The notes: generated by a model from the sequence alone, not told the origin. A stretch of 64,000 nucleotides of DNA from Deltaproteobacteria bacterium (GCA_016699445.1 CP064976.1:2232001-2296000); one strand, 5' to 3'. Positions 35,767 through 45,552 are shown, counted from the stretch's first letter. Numbers and translations: made by a program.

Positions 35767-36663
35767 ATGTCAAGATTTGTCATCCATATGACGCTGCTAT
35801 TAGCCACTTTGTGTGTGACATTGGTGTCTATCTGTGCAGGATTTGTCATCCCTCTATCACAGCTTAGATTCATCAACCCTAATCGTACGATGATGATGAT
35901 TTCTAATGGTGATTTTTTCCCTGAAAAGAAATGGGTGTCGCTTTCGCATATTTCCAAAAGCTTACAGCAAACTGTCATCGCAGCAGAAGATGGACGTTTT
36001 TATGAGCATGAGGGTGTGGATTGGGAAGAGATGAGAAAGTCTTTTGAAAAAGACATGAAAAAGAAAAAGTTTTTGCGTGGTTCATCGACGATCACCATGC
36101 AATTGATGAAGAATCTCTATCTCCCAAAACGAAAACTTTTACTGCGCAAAGCATTGGAAGTGGGGTTGGCTTTAAGTGTGGAAAAGATAGTCTCGAAAGA
36201 AAGACTTTTGGAAGTCTATCTGAATGTGATCGAATGGGGCCCTGGTATTTATGGTGCCGAAGCGGCAGCTCAACATTATTTTAAAAAGTCAGCCGATCAC
36301 ATCAGTCACGACGAAGCTTTGTTTTTGGCAGCAATTATTCCCAATCCTGACAAATGGGGTGTGTGGCCGCCGTCTCGCTATGTGAAAAAAAGGGAATCTC
36401 TTATTGGGATGCGTTTGGGTCTTGTGGCTTCGAAAAAAACTCAGAACGTTGTGAAGACGAAGGAAGTTCACCCCCAGCCATTACCCGATTCGCCAGTGTC
36501 TGTTTCTCCAGCCCCAATACCATCAGCTGGTCCTGTTGACGCTGATACGGACGAAGAGTCAGACTCGTTACCACCAGAACAATCAGAAGCCACAACGGGT
36601 ACAGCCACAGACTCTCAGCCACCAGTGACCAATCCAGAAATAAAAGAGAACTCGTCACAATAG
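35767..36663 (+). CDS. mtgA: Monofunctional peptidoglycan glycosyltransferase (MtgA-like) with odd C-terminal tail
   Basis: A GT51 glycosyltransferase with one N-terminal membrane anchor. The catalytic segment EDGRFYEHEGVDW, then RGSSTITMQLMKNLYL and ERLLEVYLNVIEWGPGIYGAE, are diagnostic. It polymerises lipid II into glycan strands outside the inner membrane. The enzyme domain ends near residue 222 (LVASKK). The last ~75 residues are Pro/Ser/Glu-rich and lie antisense to the DUF1189 gene for 263 bases. If the seven-A run 36433-36439 were six, translation would stop after LRTL near 36452, so the tail may be artefactual. Confidence 0.9.
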   Translation: MSRFVIHMTLLLATLCVTLVSICAGFVIPLSQLRFINPNRTMMMISNGDFFPEKKWVSLSHISKSLQQTVIAAEDGRFYEHEGVDWEEMRKSFEKDMKKKKFLRGSSTITMQLMKNLYLPKRKLLLRKALEVGLALSVEKIVSKERLLEVYLNVIEWGPGIYGAEAAAQHYFKKSADHISHDEALFLAAIIPNPDKWGVWPPSRYVKKRESLIGMRLGLVASKKTQNVVKTKEVHPQPLPDSPVSVSPAPIPSAGPVDADTDEESDSLPPEQSEATTGTATDSQPPVTNPEIKENSSQ

Positions 36664-37354
36664 TCGGCAATCCAATCGAAAACGTTATCAATCGACCTGT
36701 TTGAACAAAGCTCAATGGGCTTTGGAGAATTTTGAAAATAATCCACAAAGGCAGCGCCAAAAATGGAATGAGAGGAAAAAGCGAAAACCAAAATGATGGG
36801 AAGATGACTAAGACGCTCAAAGCAAAAAGCTTGAGAAGAAAGCCTTCTTTATCCGTCTTCAGATAGTTAACAAGTTGGTCCGCCGATAGGTGAAATTTTG
36901 GAAAGAGAAAGTAGGGAAGGGGTTGAGCTGGTTTGCTTTCATCATATTTCACAAAAGCAGCATTTTTAGACAAGAGAAGCCCCAGAGAAGATCCCGTCAG
37001 TTTTGTCTGTTCACTTGTATCAACGATGACGGGAAAACCTGTAAGATCAAAATGAATGGGTTGAGGAATGTCTTTGAGTTCGAGTGTTTTCTTATCGAGC
37101 GAAATATCAAAGTGAGGCGCCACTCGTTCGATCATAGACAAGGTATTATCATAGTGAGTCCAGACAATGACTAAAGCGATCAAGCTGACAATAAACCCTT
37201 GCAGAAAGGTAAAATAGAGAAAAAACTTAAAAGACGTGGGTTTAGGGTCATGAGCGACCTCCCTGAAATAGAGGGGGTCAAAGGATGTGTTAAAGACCAA
37301 ATTTAGAAAAGAAAACACGAGAGGTAGTGTATAGAAGCAATCGAGATTTGACAA
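36401..37354 (-). CDS. DUF1189-family membrane protein
   Basis: A protein of up to 317 residues with a DUF1189 layout. A start region FDPLYFREVA comes before a first membrane helix. An extracytoplasmic domain follows, then about three further helices near residues 185-285. The family is of unknown function. TTG at 37354 is the furthest start, but the true start could be nearer FDPLYF. Its last membrane helix lies within the overlap with mtgA, which favours this frame being real there. The tRNA gene is just upstream. Confidence 0.7.
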   Translation of the reverse strand: MSNLDCFYTLPLVFSFLNLVFNTSFDPLYFREVAHDPKPTSFKFFLYFTFLQGFIVSLIALVIVWTHYDNTLSMIERVAPHFDISLDKKTLELKDIPQPIHFDLTGFPVIVDTSEQTKLTGSSLGLLLSKNAAFVKYDESKPAQPLPYFLFPKFHLSADQLVNYLKTDKEGFLLKLFALSVLVIFPSFWFSLFPLIPFLALPLWIIFKILQSPLSFVQTGRLITFSIGLPTIVTSSLLFLDWSLVAESLWLYPLWLLIVLVVTSLTLRPYQRQQDQLMVLGLEKQTLANRVMAGGELPSSSQRSEFFSKPQDPNASQ

Positions 37355-37397
37355 AACAAAATCTTATGCTATTGGCGGCAGACTTTTTTAGACTTAC

Positions 37398-37469
37398 GCG
37401 GGAGTAGCTCAGTGGTAGAGCGCCACCTTGCCAAGGTGGATGTCGCGGGTTCAAATCCCGTCTCCCGCT
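37398..37469 (+). tRNA. tRNA-Gly (anticodon GCC)
   Basis: The cloverleaf has acceptor arms GCGGGAG and CTCCCGC and a D-arm AGCTC..GAGC. The anticodon stem is CCACC/GGTGG with loop TTGCCAA (anticodon GCC at 37430-37432), and the T-loop is GGTTCAAATCC. The encoded gene lacks 3' CCA. T-rich sequence follows and may terminate transcription. Confidence 0.97.
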
Positions 37470-37640
37470 TTTTCTTTTTGCCTCACCGTCCGATTTTTGG
37501 ACACTTTTCATTCTCAAAAAATCTTAAAATACTGAAATTACCTAGTTTCTCTCTTGGCTTGTCTCTTGCTCAAGTCCTCACCCATGTTTTCTTTCAAAAT
37601 AAAGAAATTGACGATAGTAACTTATAAGTTACACTAGGAG

Positions 37641-37973
37641 GTGAGCGTGATATTTGAGCTTAAATGTTATCAAGAAGGCGGTCAGATTCCTTTTTCAGAA
37701 TGGTTGGATGAATTGGATGCTAGGACAGCAGGTCGTATTAGAGCTTATACTGAAAGAATGAGGAGTGAAAATTTTGGCGATACGAAAAATGTTGGACGTG
37801 GAGTTCTAGAGCTGAAGCTTAATTTTGGTCCAGGATATCGAGTATACTATCTGCGTGACGGTGTGTCGGTTGTATTGCTTTTGTGTGGTGGTGATAAAGG
37901 TTCGCAAGAGAAAGACATTCAACAAGCTCATAACTTTGCTCAAAATTATTGGAGGCAACGTGAAAAAAAATAA
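37641..37973 (+). CDS. HigB-like (RelE/HI1419-type) toxin
   Basis: A 110-residue protein with the family pattern FSEWLDELDARTAGRIRAY, GVLELKLNFGPGYRVYYL and a final VVLLLCGGDKGSQEKDIQQA. This is the addiction-module killer family related to HigB/RelE, probable ribosome-dependent mRNA interferases. The start codon here is GTG or nearby with GGAGG upstream. The antitoxin gene follows, overlapping by 14 bases, toxin-first as in higBA. Confidence 0.82.
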   Translation: MSVIFELKCYQEGGQIPFSEWLDELDARTAGRIRAYTERMRSENFGDTKNVGRGVLELKLNFGPGYRVYYLRDGVSVVLLLCGGDKGSQEKDIQQAHNFAQNYWRQREKK

Positions 37974-38289
37974 TCTACCATATGTTTCTTATGAAGAAGA
38001 GCAGATTCGTGAATTTCGTGAAGATCCTGAACGAGCGATGGAATATCTAAATGCTTGTGTTGAGGTGGCGTTTGAAGAAAACGAGCCTGAGTTAGTTTTG
38101 AATGCCTTAGCTGTTATTGCAAAAGCCTATGGTATTACAAAGTTGGCGAAAAAGACCCATATTCAAAGAGAAAGTATTCATCGCATGTTTTCCAAAGGGG
38201 GTAACCCAGAATGGAAAAGTATTTTTAAAATGTTTAGGGCTTTAAAAATAAGAATGAAGCTTGAGTTTTTAAACCCATTAGTTGTTTGA
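37960..38289 (+). CDS. HigA-like helix-turn-helix antitoxin
   Basis: A 109-residue protein starting at GTG 37960, five bases after GGAGG (37951-37955). The N-terminus is an acidic region (EEEQIREFREDPERAMEYLN) typical of these antitoxins. The C-terminus has a helix-turn-helix: LAKKTHIQRESIHRMFSKG. It neutralises the upstream toxin and probably represses the operon. Translation overlaps the toxin gene. Confidence 0.82.
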   Translation: MKKNNLPYVSYEEEQIREFREDPERAMEYLNACVEVAFEENEPELVLNALAVIAKAYGITKLAKKTHIQRESIHRMFSKGGNPEWKSIFKMFRALKIRMKLEFLNPLVV

Positions 38290-38337
38290 AAAAATCTAAA
38301 ACCTTGCACTCTTCAAATCACTGACTAAATTGCACCT

Positions 38338-39261
38338 ATGACTAAAGACTATTATAAAATTCTTGAAGTAGAGCGTAGTGCTTCTCAGGACGATATTAAA
38401 AAAAGTTTTCGCAAACTCGCCAAAAAATACCATCCTGACGTCAACAAAGGGAATAAAAAGGCTGAAGAAAAGTTTAAGGAAGTTACCGAAGCTCATGAAG
38501 TTTTGGGAGATGCCGATAAGCGGAAAAAATATGATCAGTTTGGTTCGGCTGATTTTTCTGGTTTTGGAGGGGGAGGCGGGACCGGACCAGGTTATGCCCA
38601 TCGAGCTTATTCATGGAATAATCAGCAAGGTGCTCAGAATGGGGCTGATTTTAATATTGGGGATATTTTTGGAGATTTGTTTGGTGGAGCCGGTGGAGGC
38701 TTTAGTACAGGCCGCACGTCTCGATCACGAAAGGGAACTCCATTTTCAGACTACATGCAAGAAGCTCAAGAAGATGTAGAGACGTCCATTGAAATTGCTT
38801 TTGAAGAATCCATCAAGGGTGGCACGCGTCGTTTGACTTTGCAGCGTGGGGGTCGTGAAGAGAAGATTGATGTGAAAATTCCGGCGGGTATTCGTGATGG
38901 TGGTAAAATCAGAATTCCTGGAAAAGGAAATGGTGGAGATCTTTACATTAAAGTACGTGTGGCCCCACATCAGCTTTTTACCCGAGAGGACGACGATTTA
39001 TTTGAAGAAGTGCCGATCACATTTACTCAAGCGATTTTAGGCGACACGATGAAAGTCCCGACACTTGATGGAGCGATTAATCTAAAAATCCCTCCGCATA
39101 CCTCTTCTGGAAAGAAGTTTCGCATTCCCGAAAAAGGAGCTCCTCATTTAGGGCAAGCAGGTCGTGGAGATCTGTTTGTGATTGCTCACGTCTACATCCC
39201 TGAAAAATTAGATGAAGAAGATATTGAAGCTATTCGAAAAATTCATAAGAAAATTTCGTAA
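38338..39261 (+). CDS. CbpA/DnaJ-type II co-chaperone
   Basis: A 307-residue J-protein. The J domain (DYYKILEVERSASQDDIKK, HPD in KKYHPDVNKG) is followed by a long Gly/Asn-rich linker. The two C-terminal peptide-binding domains come next, starting SIEIAFEESIKGGTRRLTL. It lacks the zinc-finger repeats of the DnaJ at 20644, so it is type II (CbpA/DjlA group). It stimulates DnaK. Its own reading frame is intact. Confidence 0.9.
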   Translation: MTKDYYKILEVERSASQDDIKKSFRKLAKKYHPDVNKGNKKAEEKFKEVTEAHEVLGDADKRKKYDQFGSADFSGFGGGGGTGPGYAHRAYSWNNQQGAQNGADFNIGDIFGDLFGGAGGGFSTGRTSRSRKGTPFSDYMQEAQEDVETSIEIAFEESIKGGTRRLTLQRGGREEKIDVKIPAGIRDGGKIRIPGKGNGGDLYIKVRVAPHQLFTREDDDLFEEVPITFTQAILGDTMKVPTLDGAINLKIPPHTSSGKKFRIPEKGAPHLGQAGRGDLFVIAHVYIPEKLDEEDIEAIRKIHKKIS

Positions 39262-39262
39262 A

Positions 39263-40887
39263 CTAAAGCCCAAGAGTTTTGAAAAAATCATTCCCCTTAT
39301 CATCAATTAAGATAAAGGCGGGGAAATTTTTCACGTCGATTTTCCAGACCGCTTCCATGCCGAGCTCAGGAAAATCGAGACATTCGACTTTATTAATATT
39401 TTCTTCTGCAAGGACCGCTGCAGGGCCTCCGATCGATCCTAAGTAAAATCCGCCATATTTCTTGCAGGCATCAGTAACTTGTTGGCTGCGATTGCCTTTG
39501 GCAATCATGACCATGCTGGCACCTTTGCTCTGTAAAAGATCCACATAAGAATCCATGCGACCTGCCGTTGTGGGTCCAAACGAACCTGAAGCTTTACCTT
39601 TGGGTGTTTTAGCAGGACCTGCATAGTAGATGGGGTATTTTAAAAGATAATCAGGAAGAGGTTTGCCGGCATCGATAATCTCTTTAAATTTCGCATGGGC
39701 AATATCACGACCTACGACAATGGTTCCTGTGAGAAGGAGGGCTGTGGAGACGGGGTATTGTGAAAGTTGAGCCAGGATTTCCTTCATGGGACGATTGAGA
39801 TCAATTTTAACACCGATTTCATTTTTGGTGCGGTATGAAGGAGGAATCAAGCGGCCTGGATTGCGATCCAATTCCTCAACGAAAAGTCCGTCACGAGTGA
39901 TTTTAGCTTTGATATTTCGATCGGCAGAGCAAGATACTGCCATCCCAATGGGGCAGGAAGCTCCATGCCGTGGCAGACGGATTACACGCACATCATGAGC
40001 AAAATATTTTCCGCCAAATTGAGCTCCGATACCGATATGAAAAGCTTCATTTAATAATTTTTTTCAAGCTCGACATCACGAAAGGCTTGGCCATGTTCGT
40101 TGCCTTGAGTGGGCAGTTCATCCAGATAATGAGTGCTGGCCAATTTGACTGTTTTTAAGCACGCATCAGCGCTCGTGCCGCCGATGACAAAAGCCATATG
40201 ATAAGGTGGACATGCTGCAGTGCCCAAGGTTTTCATTTTTTCGACCAAAAATTTTACGAGTTTTTCAGGAGTCAAAAGCGCTTTGGTTTCCTGAAAGAGA
40301 TAGGTTTTGTTGGCAGAACCGCCACCCTTGGCTAAAAAGAGAAATTTGTAGCTATCCCCATCGACGGCTTGAATATCAATTTGAGCGGGAAGGTTGGTTC
40401 CTGTGTTGATCTCATCATACATATTGAGCGCAACAGTTTGTGAGTATCGTAAGTTTTCTTCCGTATACGTTTTGTAAATTCCCAATGAGAGAGCTTCTTC
40501 GTCTTTTCCACCCGTCCAGATATTTTGACCTTTTTTGGCGATCACATGGGCTGTGCCTGTATCTTGACAGGTAGGGAGGCTAAAGTTGGCAGAAATTTCG
40601 GCATTGCGCAAAAAAGCCAAAGCGACACCTTTGTCGTTTTCCGAAGCTTCGGGATCATTCAGAATTTTGGCGACTGATTCATTGTGCTCAGCGCGAAGCA
40701 GAAAAGAAACATCGCGCATCGCTTCATGGGCAAGTTGTGTGAGTGCTTCAGGCTGGATGCAAACGACTTCTTTTCCATTAAAACTTTGAACACTCACTAA
40801 GTTTTCAGAGTCTTCAATTTTTCGATAACGTGTCGAGTCGTTTTGAAGTGGATACGGATTTTGATAAACAAAAGGTTTAGTCGTCAT
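39263..40887 (-). CDS. fumA: Fumarate hydratase class I (iron-sulfur), frameshifted
   Basis: Two frames give one ~541-residue class I fumarase. The first carries the alpha part: LPTCQDTGTAHVIAKKGQN, and further Fe-S/active-site segments such as CPPYHMAFVIGGTSA. The second, after GAQFGGKYFAHDVRVIRLP, carries the beta part: HGASCPIGMAVSCSADR and GSFGPTTAGRMD. They join if the seven-T run 40058-40064 is six, restoring EKIINEAFHIGIG. It hydrates fumarate in the TCA cycle. Length matches one-chain E. coli FumA. Tail-to-tail with the CbpA gene at a one-base gap. Confidence 0.9.
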
Positions 40888-40955
40888 AGAATAGTCTCCT
40901 GAGATTTAAGAGTTTGCTGAATAAGAAGCCCGGATTACTGCGTCAAGTGACAACG

Positions 40956-42887
40956 TCATTGAGGCTGATTAATTGATAACAGTGGTGACATCCCGATTAA
41001 AGCTCTCGCTGTTGTAAAAATAACTTCAATAACAGCTTCTGCTGAAGGTGGAGTGCTATTTTTCGACAAGTTGGAAAAAAAACTATAACCAGCTCTCAGT
41101 GAAAAATGAGAGTTATGTGTTCTCAAAAGGACGTCCAATAATAGTGGATCTAGAAAGAGCGTTTCAGGGAATTGCCCTGGGTGCTCAATATACCTAATGT
41201 TTTGTTTTCCAAGCCAATCATATACTTTGTCGAGGCGATCTCTCTGTATGGGGCCTATGCTTTGGATCAAGGTTTGAAGCTCTTTTTTAAGAACCTCCAA
41301 CCTTTCGGAATCCCCTCTTAAAAGTGATTGAACAAATTGGTCTCTTAAATTTTTGAGTTTAATGATGATATTCAGAAGCTCTTGGTCTTCTTTAGTAAGT
41401 TTTGGATGCGGCGTTACTTCATCAGGAAGTGGATCTTGTGGAGTTTGATAAAGTGGAGATAGTCGATTCCAGTTTGATTCATGGAGCTGTGCTTTAGCCT
41501 GTTGTTTCCAAGCTAGGACAGCAGGTAGGTTCGCCCAAGGTGACCATGAAAGATGCGCTCCAAGTAAAGTGAGCAACGGAGAACCTTTCTTCAAGAAGGG
41601 TCTTTTGCTTAAAAGTGCAATCAAGAGTGCCGGGTGTTGATCTTTTTCAATGATTTTTGAAATTATAGAAGCCGCGTAAGCTGCTTGATCTGTAAAAGAG
41701 GGTGGGGGTAAGCCCAATGCTTCTGCTACTTTTTCCCATTGGGAGGTTTCTTGAGATAACTCCATCATGGACAGTATTAATTCTATGCAAATCAGACTTC
41801 TTTTTTCTTCTAAAACTTCTTCAAACCTATGCAGAAGAATAGAATGATAAATGTTCGTAATCCGTTCCCGTAGTCGTTTGATTTTATTACCTATGAAATG
41901 TTCAGAGCCATCCCTGCTTTTTTTTGTAAGTTGGGCCACTCTCAAAGAGTCCTTCTGATAATGACTGATAACTTCGCGGGTCCAAATAGCATAATCATTA
42001 GCTGTGGTAGATGCAGGTCTTGTAGCAGGATCTATAGTTATTAAGGGATCTTGATATCCATAAACATAAGGCCTTTCACTCCAGTTTGAATAGGAAGGTT
42101 GGAGATGCGTAAAGGGTAGAGGCGGGTTTGTAGCCTTCACTTCATCCGCATGAGGATAAGGATCGATAAAGCCAAAAAGAAGATAGAGAAATTTCGAATT
42201 GCTGTAGAGCTTATCTTTTAAAATATTAGGAATAGCTGTCCAAGCTTCTTGTAGGCGTCGACATAAATAATCAATAAGTGGGAAATTTTTTTCGGAGGCT
42301 TGCATGAGAATCTCTAGTATCTCTAAAAGAGTTTCTAAACTTTTGTAAGAACAAGTATCCGGAGAAAGCAGATTTTCGATCCAAGTAATTGTTGCTGTAA
42401 AAGGGAGACTTTCTGATCTTGGAGGTTTCGATTCTTCATATTCTCCACACCATTGATTAGAGAATGTTCGCATTTCTTCTAAAACTTCTGGCAGAGAAAA
42501 CCCTCGGGTGTACCAATCTCTCAACAAGGCATAAGGTTCCATTTCAATGACTTCAGGATTTCCAGTGAGCTGAGTCGGCCACAAAGGATCTTGTTGAGCC
42601 AAAAAGTTTATTCCTGATGTACGAATTTGCTCAGCAGTGAGACTATTTGAGACCCAAATCTCAAATGAATCCGGTAATCTTTCATCTGAAGGTTTTAGAC
42701 GGGGTGCTAATAACGCACCAGCTCCTCCTAAAACAACTACAGCCACCAAACTAAGAAGAGGTGGTACTTGAGAAGTCGATAAAACGTCCTCCCCCTGTGA
42801 AGCTGGCTGTAAGTGAGCATCAGCTGCAGGTGCAGAAGGAAAAACAGTTGCAGTCGGAGAACCTGTGATAACAAAAGGCGGTGGCAT
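40956..42887 (-). CDS. Large hypothetical protein with one N-terminal membrane segment
   Basis: A 643-residue protein. A Pro/Ala-rich start leads to one hydrophobic segment (LLSLVAVVVLGGAGALLAP, ~residues 43-61). The rest is long, helical and Leu/Glu-rich, containing repeated LLEILEILMQ-like stretches. Trp-rich segments (NQWCGEYEES, SNWSERPYVYGY) occur in the first half. No enzyme motif recognised. Its style resembles the unknowns at 1-7816. It is monocistronic. Confidence 0.6.
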   Translation of the reverse strand: MPPPFVITGSPTATVFPSAPAADAHLQPASQGEDVLSTSQVPPLLSLVAVVVLGGAGALLAPRLKPSDERLPDSFEIWVSNSLTAEQIRTSGINFLAQQDPLWPTQLTGNPEVIEMEPYALLRDWYTRGFSLPEVLEEMRTFSNQWCGEYEESKPPRSESLPFTATITWIENLLSPDTCSYKSLETLLEILEILMQASEKNFPLIDYLCRRLQEAWTAIPNILKDKLYSNSKFLYLLFGFIDPYPHADEVKATNPPLPFTHLQPSYSNWSERPYVYGYQDPLITIDPATRPASTTANDYAIWTREVISHYQKDSLRVAQLTKKSRDGSEHFIGNKIKRLRERITNIYHSILLHRFEEVLEEKRSLICIELILSMMELSQETSQWEKVAEALGLPPPSFTDQAAYAASIISKIIEKDQHPALLIALLSKRPFLKKGSPLLTLLGAHLSWSPWANLPAVLAWKQQAKAQLHESNWNRLSPLYQTPQDPLPDEVTPHPKLTKEDQELLNIIIKLKNLRDQFVQSLLRGDSERLEVLKKELQTLIQSIGPIQRDRLDKVYDWLGKQNIRYIEHPGQFPETLFLDPLLLDVLLRTHNSHFSLRAGYSFFSNLSKNSTPPSAEAVIEVIFTTARALIGMSPLLSINQPQ

Positions 42888-43105
42888 ATAGAGACTTATT
42901 CGGAAGATGAAAAAGTAAGTTGCGATTTTTCATCAGTCTTTATTTTGCTTTCATAAAAATCCGCAACTTTTGATGCTTGTTTGCCGATGACTAAGAATCA
43001 TTAAAAAGATTTATTTGCCGTAACGCGTCAATTTCTATGAGTTTTTGTCATGACTCTCGGGTTGACATAATCAGAGGGCGCAGGGTAACACCGCGCAAAT
43101 TTTTT

Positions 43106-44026
43106 GTGAAAATAAACAAACTCAAAATCGTTTCTCTCTTATTGGTCCAGATTTTTCTGGCCTCATCTTGTAGTCTCTCCAAAATCGCATCGGACATGAC
43201 TTCTGATATTTTTAAGGGTGGTGTTCCATCCTTTGAAATGGAAGGAGATGTCGAAGTGGCTGAAAATGCCGGCTTGGCGATGATCAAGACTTTGGAAATT
43301 TTTAATTACCAAAATCCTTCCAACAAAACCTATCTGGCTCTTCTCTCTCGTTCTTATGCTACGTATGCTTTTGGATTTTTGGAAAACCGCATGTTGCAGT
43401 ATCAATATAAAGATCAGGAAAAATATAATCTCTATTTTAACCGAGCCAAACGTTTTTACACTATTGGTAAAAAATACGGGATGGATCTCTTGCAACGTTC
43501 TGACAAAAAGTTGGTCAAAGCTTTGGGGCAGGGTGTGGATGCCACGCGGGCTCGTATGAAGTCTTATGATCATCAAGAAGTGGAGCCGGTGTTTTGGACA
43601 GCTTTTAACTGGGGAAGTCTCATTAATCTTTCTAAAGATGATATCTCCGTTGTGGCTGATTTGGCTCTGGTGGAAGTGATGATGGCGCGCATTTTGGAAG
43701 TGCACCCCACATTTTATTTTGCCGGCCCACATCTTTTTTATGGTGTTTATTATGCGAGCCGTCCCGCAATGCTTGGGGGAAGTCCTGAAAAAGCTAAAAA
43801 CCATTTTGAAGAAGCCGCTCGCTTAAACGGTGATAGGTCGTTGATTGTGTATGCTTTGGAAGCTCAGTTTTTAGCGGTACAGACAATGGATAAGACTTTG
43901 TTTGACGAATTGCTGGAAAAAATTAATGCAGGATCGATCGATGCTTTGCCAGAACAGAGACTCGCAAACTCACTGGCGAAAGATCGAGCGAAGTATTTGA
44001 AGGAAAATTCGAATCAGTATTTTTAA
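43106..44026 (+). CDS. tatT: TatT-type TPR lipoprotein of a TRAP transporter
   Basis: A ~306-residue lipoprotein. GTG at 43106 gives a short signal (KINKLKIVSLLLVQIFLAS) with lipobox Cys; ATG 43037 would add 23 residues that fit no signal peptide. The mature protein is helical with TPR-like repeats. ENRMLQYQYKDQEKYNLYF and FYFAGPHLFYGVYYASRP are typical of TatT, the periplasmic partner of TRAP binding proteins (first described in Treponema). Nineteen bases separate it from dctP. A hydrophobic-ligand role is inferred from that system. Confidence 0.82.
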   Translation: MKINKLKIVSLLLVQIFLASSCSLSKIASDMTSDIFKGGVPSFEMEGDVEVAENAGLAMIKTLEIFNYQNPSNKTYLALLSRSYATYAFGFLENRMLQYQYKDQEKYNLYFNRAKRFYTIGKKYGMDLLQRSDKKLVKALGQGVDATRARMKSYDHQEVEPVFWTAFNWGSLINLSKDDISVVADLALVEVMMARILEVHPTFYFAGPHLFYGVYYASRPAMLGGSPEKAKNHFEEAARLNGDRSLIVYALEAQFLAVQTMDKTLFDELLEKINAGSIDALPEQRLANSLAKDRAKYLKENSNQYF

Positions 44027-44044
44027 ATACAAAAGGGAGGTTGT

Positions 44045-45052
44045 ATGAATAAAGGTTTTTCTAAGATCGTCGCGGGTCTTGTGATGAGTCTCGCTGTTCT
44101 AGCAGGTTCAGCCGTTCAAGCTCAGCAGGCTTCTAATATCAAAGAATTGAAGTTTGCCACTTTAGCTCCCAGCGGATCGTCATGGGATAAGCTTTTTGTC
44201 GCGTGGAAAGATGAAGTGATTCAACGCACGAATGGTCAAGTGGTTCCTAAGATTTATGCTGGTGGTGTTCAAGGTGATGAGAAAGCTGTTGTTCAAAAAA
44301 TCCGCAGTGGTCAATTGGTCGGTGGTGGTTTGACGGGTTTTGGTTTAGGAATGATTGCTCCTTCCGTTAGAGCTTTAGAGCTCCCTTTTTTATTTAAAGA
44401 TGGTGCTGAAGTCGATACCGCTATTCAAAAAGTAGATACTTCCATGCGCGCGGCTTTTAATAATGGCAATCCTCAAGTGGAATTGTTGGGTTGGGCTGAA
44501 GCTGGTTTTGTTTACATCATGTCCAATAAGCCAATTGCTAAGCTTGATGACATGAAGGGTGTGAAGATGTGGATGTGGGAAGGGGATCCTGTAGCCGAAG
44601 CCCTGTACTCTTCACTCAATGTGACTCCTGTTCAGCTTTCTATCGCTGACGTTTTAACGTCACTTCAAACCAGCATGATTGAAGCTGTGTATGCGCCTCC
44701 CATGGGTGCTGTGGCTCTTCAATGGGCGTCTAAAGTCAAATATGTGACAGATCTTCCTTTGGCTAATTCCATTGGTGGTTTGGTGATGAGTAAAGCTGAA
44801 TTTTCTAAGCTGACTCCGGAACAACAGAAAATCTTAAAAGAAGTTTCGCAAAAATATTGTCGTCAAATTGTGGAACAAACACGAAAAGATAATGCAGCAG
44901 CTTTTGACTCCCTTGTGAAGTTGGGTGTTCAAAAGGTTTCTGTAGCTGATGCAGATAAACAAGCTTTGGTTAATTTGACTGTAGGTGTGGGTGATAAGCT
45001 TGTGGGTAAACTTTATGATCAAGCCACTCTATCGAGTGTGCGCGGGAAATAA
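44045..45052 (+). CDS. dctP: TRAP transporter solute-binding protein DctP
   Basis: A 335-residue binding protein with a signal peptide (VAGLVMSLAVLAGSAVQA, cleavage near AQA|Q). Matches include LKFATLAPSGSSWDKL, AVVQKIRSGQLVGG and KLDDMKGVKMWMWEGDPV. It captures a ligand in the periplasm for the DctQM permease. The substrate cannot be read from sequence. Coupled with TatT upstream, a hydrophobic or lipid-like ligand is plausible, unlike the usual C4-dicarboxylates. AAAGGGAGG precedes the start. Confidence 0.9.
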   Translation: MNKGFSKIVAGLVMSLAVLAGSAVQAQQASNIKELKFATLAPSGSSWDKLFVAWKDEVIQRTNGQVVPKIYAGGVQGDEKAVVQKIRSGQLVGGGLTGFGLGMIAPSVRALELPFLFKDGAEVDTAIQKVDTSMRAAFNNGNPQVELLGWAEAGFVYIMSNKPIAKLDDMKGVKMWMWEGDPVAEALYSSLNVTPVQLSIADVLTSLQTSMIEAVYAPPMGAVALQWASKVKYVTDLPLANSIGGLVMSKAEFSKLTPEQQKILKEVSQKYCRQIVEQTRKDNAAAFDSLVKLGVQKVSVADADKQALVNLTVGVGDKLVGKLYDQATLSSVRGK

Positions 45053-45054
45053 TC

Positions 45055-45552
45055 ATGAAGCAACAATTGAATAACTTGAATGAACTGATTGGCAAGATCG
45101 AGACGTTTTTTGTCTCGATCTTGCTGTCTGTGATGATCGTTTTAGCATTTCTCCAAGTAGTGATGCGCAATGTTTTTAATGAAGGCATTCCTTGGGCTGA
45201 TAGTGTGGTGCGTTTGATGGTGCTGTGGGTGGGATTGTTTGGTGGTTGTTTGGCAACCAAACTGGAACAAAATATCACAATAGAAGTGATGACCAAATAC
45301 ATGCCAGAGCGTGGTAAACATTTGGTAGGTGTTTTGGTGAAGAGCTTTGCTGTGATTGTTTGTTTGTATCTTTTTAAAGCCTCTTTAACCTTTATTCAGA
45401 ATGAAAGTAGTTCTGGAAGTGAGTTTTTACATCTCTTCCCTGATTGGTGGACTGTCACTATTATCCCTATCGCTTTTATTCTGATCCCTTTTCACTTGTC
45501 CTTTAGTATTGTGAAAGATGCTCAGTATTTTCTGAAAGGAAAGAAATCGTGA
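45055..45552 (+). CDS. dctQ: TRAP transporter small permease DctQ
   Basis: A 165-residue membrane protein with four transmembrane helices. The first is FVSILLSVMIVLAFLQVVM, and the family segment IPWADSVVRLMVLWVGLFG follows. Two bases follow the dctP stop, and it overlaps dctM by four bases. It supports assembly of the large permease. Confidence 0.88.
   Translation: MKQQLNNLNELIGKIETFFVSILLSVMIVLAFLQVVMRNVFNEGIPWADSVVRLMVLWVGLFGGCLATKLEQNITIEVMTKYMPERGKHLVGVLVKSFAVIVCLYLFKASLTFIQNESSSGSEFLHLFPDWWTVTIIPIAFILIPFHLSFSIVKDAQYFLKGKKS

Noticed and set aside
37398..38289. Integrated element at tRNA-Gly
   Set aside because: The tRNA is followed only by a TA pair; no integrase and no repeat of the tRNA 3' end found in the window.
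43163..43804. 213-codon minus-strand frame opposite tatT
   Set aside because: Low-complexity shadow of a verified coding gene; no start context.
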